Below are positions 14,025 through 21,772 of a stretch of 33,019 nucleotides of DNA, piece after piece. Under the pieces are notes generated by a model, which was not told the DNA's origin, made no database searches, and saw nothing but the letters and a program-made list of their open reading frames with translations. The position numbers were made by a program, and so were the translations under genes. The stretch spans positions 1 to 33,019 of the forward strand of contig NZ_JARGYC010000054.1 of NCBI RefSeq assembly GCF_029168335.1, written 5' to 3'. Origin of the DNA: Psychromarinibacter sediminicola (GTDB taxonomy: Bacteria > Pseudomonadota > Alphaproteobacteria > Rhodobacterales > Rhodobacteraceae). Each line of letters opens with the position of its first letter. Positions within the stretch are counted from its first letter, which is position 1.

Positions 14025-16145
14025 ATGGACGCCGCCCCCGCCTCCGGTCCCAGGGTCGCCATCATCGGCGCCGGGATCGCGGGGCTGACCGCCGCGTTCT
14101 GGCTGCGGCGCACCGGCGCGCGGCCTGTCGTCTTCGAGGCACGCCCGTCGTTCCAGCCCGCGGGCTTCCCGATCAACCTGTTCGGCCACGCGCTGACCGT
14201 CCTCGACCGCATGGGCCTGGGCGACCGCCTGACGGCGGCGGCGATGCCGGTCGACCGGCTGACCATGATGACCCCGGCGGGCCGCGTCATCCGCAGCGAC
14301 GACATCTCGGGCTTCAGCCGGATGGAGGGGCACGGGCTGTACCTCGACCGCGTCGATCTGCACCACGCGCTCTACGACGCCGTCAGAGACGACACCGCCA
14401 TCCGCTTCGGCCAGGAGGTTGCCGATATCCAGCGGCAGGGCAGCGAGATCGTGCTGGCGGACGGCACCGTCCGCCCGGCCGATCTGACGCTGGCCGCCGA
14501 CGGGCTGCACTCGGCCACCCGCGACTGGCTGTTCGGCGCCGCGCCGCTCCACGCCGCGGATGCGGCCTTCACCGTGGCGCTGATGCCCGGCACGCTGGTG
14601 CCCGCGGGCGAAAGCTTCAGCCTGATCGGCCCGGGGCGGACCATGGCCGTGACCGGCCTGCCCGACGGCCGCACCAGCGCGATCTTCTGGGTCCGCCAGA
14701 CGGTCGCGGAGGCCGCCGGCGCCGACACCCCGATCGAGCGCCTGCGCAGGATGTACGAGGATTTCGGCTGGAAGACGGCCGAGGTCATCGACGCCGCCGC
14801 TCAGACCGAGCATCTGTACACCGACCGCGTCCTGCAGGTCCGGCTGCCGCAATGGCATCGCGGCCGCACGGTCCTGATCGGCGACGCGGCCTATGCCGCA
14901 TCGCCGATCTCCAGCCGCGGCGCCGGTCTGGCGATCGTCGGCGCCTACCTGTTCGCGCAGGCGCTGGCGGAGACCGGCGATGCGCGGACCGCCGCCCTGC
15001 GCTTCGAGCGGCGCCTGCGCGCCGGCGTCGAGCGGATCCAGGAGACCGCGCTGAAGAACGTGCCGATGATGATCCCCGAGACGGCGGGACAGGCGGGCAT
15101 GCAGCGCGCCTTCCTGCGGCTGATGCCGGCCGCGATGATGCAGCGCGCCATGGCCCAGCAGTTCACGCAGCAAGAGGTCGACAGCCTCGACACAACCGGC
15201 GCCCCCGCCCGGGTCCGCGGCCCCGCGGGGGAGCCGGTGTTGACCGTCTCGGGCGTCTGCAAACGCTATGGCACGGCCGATGCGCTGAAGGGGCTCAGCT
15301 TCGAGGTCCGTCGCGGCGAGATTTTCGGCCTGCTCGGCCCCAACGGCGCCGGCAAGACGACCGCGCTGGAAATCATCGAGGGGCTTCGCGCGCCCGATGC
15401 CGGGACCGTCGCCATCGGCGCCGCGGGCCATCCCGCCGGATCCGCGGCGGCCAAGGAGTTGCTGGGGGTCCAGCTGCAGGCCTCCGCGATCTACGACCGC
15501 ATTCGCCTGGACGAGGCGATGCGCCTGTTCGCCGGCTACTACCGGACCCATGCCGACATCGACGCGCTGCTGACACAGGCCGGGCTGGGCCTGCGCCGCG
15601 ACGCCACCTTCGGCACGCTGTCCTTCGGGCAGCAGAAACGCTTCTCCCTGGCGCTCGCGCTGGTCAACGCCCCCGAGATCGTTGTGCTCGACGAGCCCAC
15701 GGCCGGGCTCGACCCGGACGCGCGCCGCAGCATCTGCGACCAGATCGCCGAAATGCGGGCCGAGGGCCGCGCCGTGCTGATGTCCACGCACCACATGAGC
15801 GAGGCCGACGCGCTGTGCGACCGCGTCCTGATCCTCGACAAGGGCCGCACCATCGAGACCGGGCGGCCCGCCGATCTTATCGCAGGCGCCGGGCTGGGCG
15901 CGCGGCTGGCGCTGACGCCCGGCGACATCCTCGCCCGGTCCGACGTGGCGGGGCTGGCGCATGTCACCGGCTGCCACCACGAGAACGGCCAGCTGATCGT
16001 CGACACCGACGCGCCCGAGCGCACGCTGGCGCGCCTGGCCGCGCTGGCTAGCGAACGCCAGGTCTCGCTGAACGAGATCACGATCCGGCAGGCCTCGTTG
16101 GAAGACCTGTTCTTCGAGCGCACGGGACGGAGGCTCGACGCATGA
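14025..16145 (+). CDS. FAD-dependent monooxygenase fused to an ABC exporter ATPase
   Basis: One uninterrupted 706-codon frame carries two proteins usually made separately. Residues 1 to about 395 form a PHBH/TetX-type FAD monooxygenase: GAGIAG dinucleotide motif (15-20), GHGLYLDRVDLHHAL region, and LIGDAAYAASP FAD-ribityl motif (284-294). Residues about 404-706 form a DrrA/CcmA-type ABC ATPase: Walker A GPNGAGKTT (438-446), signature LSFGQQKR (Phe instead of the usual Gly), Walker B VVLDEPTAGLDP, and H-loop STHH. The membrane partner is the next gene, overlapping by four bases. A GTG at 15237 with GGGGGAG just upstream could start a free ATPase from the same mRNA. Roles would be product oxidation plus export; coupling of the two is inference. 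Confidence 0.85.
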   Translation: MDAAPASGPRVAIIGAGIAGLTAAFWLRRTGARPVVFEARPSFQPAGFPINLFGHALTVLDRMGLGDRLTAAAMPVDRLTMMTPAGRVIRSDDISGFSRMEGHGLYLDRVDLHHALYDAVRDDTAIRFGQEVADIQRQGSEIVLADGTVRPADLTLAADGLHSATRDWLFGAAPLHAADAAFTVALMPGTLVPAGESFSLIGPGRTMAVTGLPDGRTSAIFWVRQTVAEAAGADTPIERLRRMYEDFGWKTAEVIDAAAQTEHLYTDRVLQVRLPQWHRGRTVLIGDAAYAASPISSRGAGLAIVGAYLFAQALAETGDARTAALRFERRLRAGVERIQETALKNVPMMIPETAGQAGMQRAFLRLMPAAMMQRAMAQQFTQQEVDSLDTTGAPARVRGPAGEPVLTVSGVCKRYGTADALKGLSFEVRRGEIFGLLGPNGAGKTTALEIIEGLRAPDAGTVAIGAAGHPAGSAAAKELLGVQLQASAIYDRIRLDEAMRLFAGYYRTHADIDALLTQAGLGLRRDATFGTLSFGQQKRFSLALALVNAPEIVVLDEPTAGLDPDARRSICDQIAEMRAEGRAVLMSTHHMSEADALCDRVLILDKGRTIETGRPADLIAGAGLGARLALTPGDILARSDVAGLAHVTGCHHENGQLIVDTDAPERTLARLAALASERQVSLNEITIRQASLEDLFFERTGRRLDA

Positions 16146-17143
16146 CCGCGCAGCTTCTCTGGCACCAGGTCCGTCACGAGATCCGGCTCTACATGCGCGA
16201 CAGGCAGTCGGTGTTCTGGTCCTTCATGATGCCGATCCTGCTGCTCTTGCTGCTGGGCGCGATCTTCGGCGGCGACGACCGCGCGCCGGTGATCGGGATA
16301 GCGGACGGCCTGCCCCCGGAGATCGCCGCGCGGATCGAGGCGCAGTTCCCCGACGCGCGCACCATCGCCGGGGGCGATCCGGCGGCGCGGGTGGACGACC
16401 GCAGCGTCGACGCAATGGTCGCGCCGGGCCCCGAGGGCTGGCGGATCGCCTATGACCCGGTGCGCGCGCCCTCGGCACAGGCCGCGGCGCGGCTGACCGA
16501 GGCACTCTTCGCGGACGCCCCGCGCCTGGCGCCGACGGGATCGCCCGACCGCGGCTATGCCGACTTCCTGCTGCCGGGGCTGGTGGCCTTCACCATCGTC
16601 TCGACCTGCCTGTTCTCCATCGGCATCGGCATCGTGTCGCACCGCGAGAAGGGCGAGCTTAAGCGCGTTTTGGTCACGCCGCTGCCGAAATGGGCCTTTC
16701 TCGCCGGCCAGCTCGGCAGCCGCGTGGTGCTGGTCCTGCTGCAGACCGCGTTGCTGGCGGCGCTCGGCTGGCTGGTCTTCGGCGCGGACCTCACCGACGA
16801 CTGGCCCGCCTTCCTGCTGGTCCTTCTGCTGGGCGTCGCCACCTTCTCGGCACTGGGCTTCTTCGTGGCCACCGTCTCCGGCACCGTCGCGGGCGCCGCC
16901 GCGGTGGCCAACCTGATCTTCATCCCGATGATCTTCCTCTCCGGCGTCTATTTCCCCGTCGACGGCCTGCCGGCGGTGCTGTCCTTCCTGATCGCGGCGC
17001 TGCCGCTCACGCCCCTGGTCGAGGCGCTGCGCGCGCTGGGCACCGGAGCCGATCTGGGAGCCCTCTGGCCGCAGATCGCGGCGCTTCTGGCCTGGACCGC
17101 GCTTCTCATCGCCGGGACGCTGCGCTGGTTCCGGTGGACCTGA
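16142..17143 (+). CDS. ABC-2 type exporter permease
   Basis: A 333-residue inner-membrane permease of the ABC-2/DrrB class. One transmembrane helix lies near the N-terminus (FWSFMMPILLLLLLGAIF, about 25-42), then an extracytoplasmic domain of roughly 110 residues, and then five helices from about residue 145 (LLPGLVAFTIVSTCLFSIGI onward). The motif VSHREKGELKRVLVTPLPKW is the characteristic cytosolic elbow of ABC-2 permeases. It overlaps the end of the fusion gene (ATGA) and pairs with that protein's ATPase domain, presumably as a dimeric exporter of the mature TOMM. Confidence 0.88.
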   Translation: MTAQLLWHQVRHEIRLYMRDRQSVFWSFMMPILLLLLLGAIFGGDDRAPVIGIADGLPPEIAARIEAQFPDARTIAGGDPAARVDDRSVDAMVAPGPEGWRIAYDPVRAPSAQAAARLTEALFADAPRLAPTGSPDRGYADFLLPGLVAFTIVSTCLFSIGIGIVSHREKGELKRVLVTPLPKWAFLAGQLGSRVVLVLLQTALLAALGWLVFGADLTDDWPAFLLVLLLGVATFSALGFFVATVSGTVAGAAAVANLIFIPMIFLSGVYFPVDGLPAVLSFLIAALPLTPLVEALRALGTGADLGALWPQIAALLAWTALLIAGTLRWFRWT

Positions 17144-17153
17144 GGCGCCGGCG

Positions 17154-18869
17154 ATGTGCGGTATCGTCGGCGTCTTCGGCACCTCGCCCGACCGGGCCAA
17201 AGCGCTGGCCGCACGAGTTCTCGGGGACCTGTCCTCGCGCGGCCCCGATGCCGTCACGCTCGCCGCCACCACCACCGGCGCCATCGGCGCGGCGCGGCTG
17301 CGCATCTCCGACCCCGCCGCGCCTGATCAGCCGATGACCACCCCGGACGGCGCCTTTCGCCTGGCGCTGAACGGCGAGATCTGGAACGACCGCGACCTGC
17401 GCCGCCGGCTGCAGGCCGGCGGCGCCCGGTTCGCGACGGCCTGCGACACCGAAACCGTCCTTCACGCGGTGGCCGCCGCCGGCCCCGACGCGCCGCAGAT
17501 GCTGGACGGCCAGTTCGCCTATATCGCGCAGGACATGCGCACCGGTCAGGTGCATGCCGCGCGCGATCCCTTCGGCATCTGTCCGCTGTGGCGCGCGCAT
17601 CTGCCGGATGGCGGCCTGATCCTGGCCAGCAGCATCGCCCCGATCCTCGACGCCGGCGCGCACCCCGGTACGCTGCGGGCGCTGCCGCAGGGGCATTCGC
17701 TGTCGTTCCACCCGGCCTCGGGCAAGGTGACGCTGCGCCGCTATAGCGATTCCGGTCTGGCGGAGCCGCACGGCCGGCCCGACCCGGCCGACCCGCAGGC
17801 GCTGCTCGCTCATCTCGCCACCACGATCCGCCGCCGCATTCCGGCCGAGGTGCCCTATGCCACGATCACCGGCGGCATCGACAGTTCGCTGGTCACCGCG
17901 ATCTGCCAGACCGCGCACCGCCCCCCGACCTGCACGATCACCGTCGCCGCCTGCGCCGCGGATACGCCCGATATCGACAACGCCCGGCAGCTGCAGGCCG
18001 CCTACGGCACCCGCGCCCTTGTCGGCCGGGTCGATGCGGATTTCATCCGCGATGCACTCCCGCTGGTGATCGAACGCCTCGCCAGCGCGCAATACCTCGT
18101 CGTTCTCAGCAGCCTCGTCGCGCTGAAGGCCGCCCGGATGGCGCGCGAGGCCGGCGCCAAGGTGATCCTGACCGGCGGCGGCGCCGACGAGCTGTTCGGC
18201 GGCTATACCTATCTCTGGACCCTGTTCGACCGCGCGCAGCTGGCCGCCAATCTCTCCCACATCCTGCGCCAGACCGGCGCCCACGAATGCCACCGCGAGG
18301 ACGCGATCATCGCCGCGACCGGGATCGAGCCGCGGCCCGCCTATTTCGACCTGCCGCTCGCGCGCGCCGTCGCCGCGACCCCGCCGGAGGCCCGCATCCG
18401 CGGGCTGGGCAGCGCCCGCGTGACCGAAAAGGCGCTGCTCAAGGCCGCCGCCCGGCGCCTGCCGGGCTTTCCGCCGGAGATCGTCGCGCGCCGCAAGGCG
18501 CCGTTCTACCGCAGCACCGCCATTGCCGAGCTGTTCGAAACCGTCGCCGCCGAGATGCTGCCGCCCGCCGAGCGCGATGCCTGGATCGCCCGCCACATCC
18601 GCGGCACCGCCTGGGAAAGCATGATGTTCGGCGGCCGCACCGGCCCGGTCCTGGTACACAAGCTGTTCTGCGAACGCTTCCCGGGCCTGGCCGCGGCGCC
18701 GCTGCGCCTGCGCCCGCCCGATTACGGCGACCCGGACGACTACGGCCGCTATGCGCCCAACCTCGGCGCCCCGGCGCTGGACGGCTTCTCGCCCGTCGCC
18801 GCGGCGCGCCAGGCCGAGGCGCAGGGCAATGCCCCCAGCCCCGCCGTCACCCTGCACGGCGGCTTCTGA
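17154..18869 (+). CDS. Asparagine-synthetase-like glutamine amidotransferase
   Basis: A 571-residue AsnB-family protein. The mature N-terminal nucleophile is Cys2 (MCGIVGVFG), with RGPDA and LNGEIWNDRDLRRRL completing the class II glutaminase domain. The synthetase half has the PPi loop as TGGIDSS (239-245, Thr where Ser is usual) and the GGGADELFGGY motif. In free metabolism this fold amidates aspartate; in natural-product clusters relatives amidate carboxylates or form amide/lactam bonds. Its place in the TOMM operon, 10 bases after the permease gene, suggests modification of the peptide, for example amidation of a carboxylate, which is inference. Confidence 0.82.
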   Translation: MCGIVGVFGTSPDRAKALAARVLGDLSSRGPDAVTLAATTTGAIGAARLRISDPAAPDQPMTTPDGAFRLALNGEIWNDRDLRRRLQAGGARFATACDTETVLHAVAAAGPDAPQMLDGQFAYIAQDMRTGQVHAARDPFGICPLWRAHLPDGGLILASSIAPILDAGAHPGTLRALPQGHSLSFHPASGKVTLRRYSDSGLAEPHGRPDPADPQALLAHLATTIRRRIPAEVPYATITGGIDSSLVTAICQTAHRPPTCTITVAACAADTPDIDNARQLQAAYGTRALVGRVDADFIRDALPLVIERLASAQYLVVLSSLVALKAARMAREAGAKVILTGGGADELFGGYTYLWTLFDRAQLAANLSHILRQTGAHECHREDAIIAATGIEPRPAYFDLPLARAVAATPPEARIRGLGSARVTEKALLKAAARRLPGFPPEIVARRKAPFYRSTAIAELFETVAAEMLPPAERDAWIARHIRGTAWESMMFGGRTGPVLVHKLFCERFPGLAAAPLRLRPPDYGDPDDYGRYAPNLGAPALDGFSPVAAARQAEAQGNAPSPAVTLHGGF

Positions 18870-18885
18870 CCCGAAGGAGACAGCC

Positions 18886-20019
18886 ATGACGCGCTACGGA
18901 CTCTCGTTTCTCCCCGACGCCCGGCCCGAGGACATGCCCGCCGACCGCTACTTCGCCAACGCGCTGAAACTGGCCGAGATGGCCGACCGGGCCGGCATGG
19001 GCGCGGTGAAGATGACCGAGCACTACCTGCATCCCTACGGCGGCTACTGCCCCAGCCCGCTGACCTTCCTGGCCGCCGTCGCCGCGCAGACCTCGCAGAT
19101 CCGCCTGATGACCGGCGGCATTCTGCCCGCGTTCCACCACCCGGTGCAGCTTGCCGCGCACTGCGCGATGGTCGATGCGCTCAGCGGCGGACGCCTCGAT
19201 GTCGGGCTGGCCCGCGCCTATCTGCCCTACGAATTCGCCGCCTTCGGCGTGCCGCTGGACGAAAGCCGCGACCGTTTCGTCGCCACCGCCCGCGCGATGC
19301 AGCGGCTCTGGACCGAGGACGCCGTCAGCGCCGAGACCCCGTTCTTCACACTCGACCGCGCGCGCTCGCTGCCGAAACCGGTGCAGCGGCCGCACCCGCC
19401 GCTCTGGGGCGCCGCCGTCAGTTCGCGACAAAGCTTCGCCTGGCTGGGCGAGAACGGGTTCGGCCTGCTCGTCACGTCCTCCTTCGGCGGCTATGACAAG
19501 CTGAGGGAAAACATCGCCATCTACCGCGAGAGCTTTGCCGAGGCGCCGGCCAATGCCGGCCGGCGCTCTGCGGTGACGCTGAGCCTGCCGCTCTATGTCG
19601 CGCCGACGCCGCGCGAGGCGGAGGCGGAGGCCGATCAACACCTGGCCCACTACATGCGCATCTGGTCCGATGCGACCGCGGCGTGGGACACGGCCAATTC
19701 CCGCGACTATCCCGGCTACACCAAGATGGCGCGCGCGCTGCGCTCGGTCACGCCGGCCGACCTGCGCGCCTCGAAGGCAGTGGTCACCGGCGATCCGGCG
19801 GGCGCGGCGGCGGTCCTGGCCGAGCTTCTGGACATCGTCGATATCGACACGATCATCTGGCAGATCGACTTCGGCGCCATGCCCTTCGACCGCGCCGCGC
19901 GCAGCCTGACCCTGTTCAACGAAGAAGTCGCCGGCCGGCTCGCCCCGACCGGCCGCACCGAGACCCCGCCCGCCGCGGCCGATGCCGCCGAGGGCGTGGC
20001 CAGCCCGCCCGTCCCCTGA
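18886..20019 (+). CDS. LLM-class flavin-dependent monooxygenase (luciferase-like)
   Basis: A 377-residue luciferase-like (TIM-barrel) flavin monooxygenase. Features are MTEHYLHPYGGYCPSPLTFL (active-site region with the EH pair), LPAFHHPVQLAAHCAMVDAL and LSGGRLDVGLARAYLPYEF, all typical of bacterial LLM oxidoreductases that use reduced FMN supplied by a reductase. The ATG at 18886 is chosen for its GAAGGAG ribosome site 6 bases upstream; a longer frame starts inside the preceding gene. A Pro/Ala-rich tail of about 25 residues ends the protein. It is the last gene of the plus-strand operon and a candidate for hydroxylation or oxidative cleavage in the pathway. Confidence 0.85.
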   Translation: MTRYGLSFLPDARPEDMPADRYFANALKLAEMADRAGMGAVKMTEHYLHPYGGYCPSPLTFLAAVAAQTSQIRLMTGGILPAFHHPVQLAAHCAMVDALSGGRLDVGLARAYLPYEFAAFGVPLDESRDRFVATARAMQRLWTEDAVSAETPFFTLDRARSLPKPVQRPHPPLWGAAVSSRQSFAWLGENGFGLLVTSSFGGYDKLRENIAIYRESFAEAPANAGRRSAVTLSLPLYVAPTPREAEAEADQHLAHYMRIWSDATAAWDTANSRDYPGYTKMARALRSVTPADLRASKAVVTGDPAGAAAVLAELLDIVDIDTIIWQIDFGAMPFDRAARSLTLFNEEVAGRLAPTGRTETPPAAADAAEGVASPPVP

Positions 20020-20116
20020 CGCGGGACGGAACGACGGCGTCATGCGGCCCCCGTCCTGTCCGCGGGTCGCCCTTTGTGCTTCGTGTGGTCGGGATCGGAC
20101 GGACGGCATCGGCGCC

Positions 20117-20133
20117 TCCGGGGAATCCCCGGA
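20117..20133 (+). terminator. Hairpin downstream of the plus-strand TOMM operon
   Basis: A perfect 7-bp stem TCCGGGG-aat-CCCCGGA lies about 100 bases after the last stop codon. There is no T-tract, so factor-independent termination is uncertain, but it is the only strong hairpin before the tRNA gene. The 197 bases between the operon and the tRNA gene hold nothing else I can support. Confidence 0.35.
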
Positions 20134-20216
20134 AACCGCGCCCGTCCGGATCTGCCGCACGCCCGTCGCGGAGCGCTTGCTGCGTCGGGCCAACACCGTC
20201 TAACTATTTGATTTTG

Positions 20217-20293
20217 TGGCGCGCTGGGGAGGATTCGAACCCCCGACCCCTTGATTCGTAGTCAAGTACTCTATCCAGCTGAGCTACCAGCGC
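20217..20293 (-). tRNA. tRNA-Arg (anticodon ACG)
   Basis: A complete 77-nt cloverleaf on the minus strand. The acceptor stem GCGCTGG pairs with CCAGCGC, followed by discriminator G and an encoded CCA at 20219-20217. The D arm is GCTCAGCTGGATAGAGT. The anticodon stem CTTGA/TCAAG holds loop CTACGAA (anticodon ACG, A34 probably edited to inosine by TadA). The T arm GGGGG-TTCGAAT-CCTCC has one G-T pair. The 3' end points at the TOMM cluster. Confidence 0.97.
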
Positions 20294-20306
20294 CCGGAGT
20301 GAGGGG

Positions 20307-20335
20307 GATGTAACGGGCGAGCCGGACCTTTGCAA
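20307..20335 (-). promoter_or_regulatory. Promoter of the tRNA-Arg gene
   Basis: On the minus strand TTGCAA (20335-20330) and TACATC (20312-20307) are separated by exactly 17 bases and end 13 bases before the tRNA 5' end. This is a good sigma-70-type promoter. It lies between the histidine kinase stop and the tRNA gene. Confidence 0.55.
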
Positions 20336-20346
20336 GGGCGTTTTCG

Positions 20347-21750
20347 TCATTCCGCCGCAGCGTCCAGTTCGACGACCACCTTCGGCAGGTGGATCGCGAA
20401 GGACGTGCCCGACGGCCCCGTGTCCTCCAGCTGCAATTGCCCACCATGGCCGCGCACCAGCTCCGCCGCAATCGCCAGGCCCAGCCCGAATCCGCCCTTG
20501 CGCGCGCCGCCCTGGAACGGCTGGAACAGGTGGTCGCGCGCCTTCGGCGGCAGGCCCGGACCGGTGTCGCGGATGCGCACGACCCACTCGGTCTCGGTTT
20601 CGTCGGCCTGCACCGCGATCTCCCCGGGCTCGCCGCTGGCGACGATCGCCTGCCGGGCGTTGCGGGCGAGGTTGCCGATCACGCGGTACAGCTGCTCTGG
20701 ATCGGCGCGCACGACCATCGAGGCCGGGACGTCCTCGGAAAAGCTGACATCGTGCTCGCCGCAGGCCAGCCGCTCCGCCTCGATCACGTCGCCCACGAGG
20801 TCGGCCAGCATGACCCGGTCCAGCGCGGGCGGCGGCTCTTCCGCCTTGCCGAAGGCGAGCGTCGATTCGCACAGGTTCACCGCCCGGCTGATCGAGCTGA
20901 CCAGCTTGGGCGCGGCACGCTTGACCATCGGGTCCTCGGACCGCTCCAGCCGGTCGCCGAACAGCTGCGCCGTGGTCAGGATATTGCGCAGGTCGTGACT
21001 GATCTTCGCCACCGCGCCGCCCAGCTGCGCCAGCCGCTCCTTCTGCCTGAGCGCCCCCGACATCTGGGTCTGCAGCTCGGCCAGCGCCACCTCGGCGTCG
21101 CGCAGCTCGGTCACGCTGGCGGTCGGCTGGATGATCCGCCGCGCGTCCTCGGGCGCCTCGGCGTAGGAGATCATCGCGCGGACCACCCGCTTGATCGGCC
21201 GCACCAGGAACCGCCGCACCGCCAGGAACAAAAGGAACGCCGTCACCACCGAGATCACCGCCGACAGCGCCAGGATCCGCAAGCCATAGTCGATCAGCTC
21301 CGCGCGCAGCGGCGCCGTCTCCATCGTCACCTCGATCAGCAGCCCCGCCTCGCGCACCGGGTTGCCCATCACGCGGATCACCTCGTTGTCGGTATGCCAC
21401 AGCCGCCACAGCGCGTCCCGGATCAGCTCCAGCGCATGCGGATCGCGCAGATCGAAGGTGGCCGAGATCGGCTGCGGGATCTCCGACGACAGGATCAGCT
21501 GCCGCGCCTCGTTCCGCCTAAGCACCACGTTGAACACGCCTGCGTTCTGCAGAAGCTCGCGCTCCAGCTCGGCGTCGATCATGTCGTTGGCCAGCAGCGC
21601 CAGCGAGGCGATCTGCGCCTTCTCCAACCGGAGCAGCAGGTAATCCTCGCGGAACCGCGCGACGGACGGCACGAAGATCAGCACCTCGGCCAGCATCACG
21701 AAGACCGTGGTCAGGATCAGGAAGCGTCCGGAGAGCGAATGAACCGACAT
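20347..21750 (-). CDS. Membrane sensor histidine kinase, orphan
   Basis: A 467-residue sensor kinase. Transmembrane helix 1 lies at about 9-30 and helix 2 at about 155-178, enclosing a periplasmic sensor of about 125 residues with no recognisable ligand motif. A HAMP-like linker follows (RRFLVRPIKRVVRAM). The phosphoacceptor box is AKISHDLRNILTTAQ (His252), the N box NLARNARQAI, the G1 box DTGPGLPP and the G2 region GGFGLGLAIA. The start is the ATG at 21750, preceded by AAGGAA; a GTG three bases earlier is an alternative. No response regulator is adjacent on either side, so its partner is elsewhere. The next gene upstream, 22 bases away and in the same direction, is the MerA-like flavoprotein, suggesting co-transcription. 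Confidence 0.88.
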   Translation of the reverse strand: MSVHSLSGRFLILTTVFVMLAEVLIFVPSVARFREDYLLLRLEKAQIASLALLANDMIDAELERELLQNAGVFNVVLRRNEARQLILSSEIPQPISATFDLRDPHALELIRDALWRLWHTDNEVIRVMGNPVREAGLLIEVTMETAPLRAELIDYGLRILALSAVISVVTAFLLFLAVRRFLVRPIKRVVRAMISYAEAPEDARRIIQPTASVTELRDAEVALAELQTQMSGALRQKERLAQLGGAVAKISHDLRNILTTAQLFGDRLERSEDPMVKRAAPKLVSSISRAVNLCESTLAFGKAEEPPPALDRVMLADLVGDVIEAERLACGEHDVSFSEDVPASMVVRADPEQLYRVIGNLARNARQAIVASGEPGEIAVQADETETEWVVRIRDTGPGLPPKARDHLFQPFQGGARKGGFGLGLAIAAELVRGHGGQLQLEDTGPSGTSFAIHLPKVVVELDAAAE

Positions 21751-21772
21751 CACCGTTCCTTGGCGCCCCCGC

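Noticed and set aside
12074-15980. Two long minus-strand frames (743 and 670 codons) opposite the propeller-like gene and the flavin/ABC fusion
   Set aside because: They are antisense to genes with clear motifs and signal peptides, have no ribosome sites and show no recognisable domain.
20042-20203. A 53-codon frame (MRPPSCPRVALCASC...) after the luciferase-like gene, considered as a second small peptide gene
   Set aside because: There is no convincing ribosome site, composition is ordinary for shadow frames, and it runs through a hairpin and up to the tRNA.
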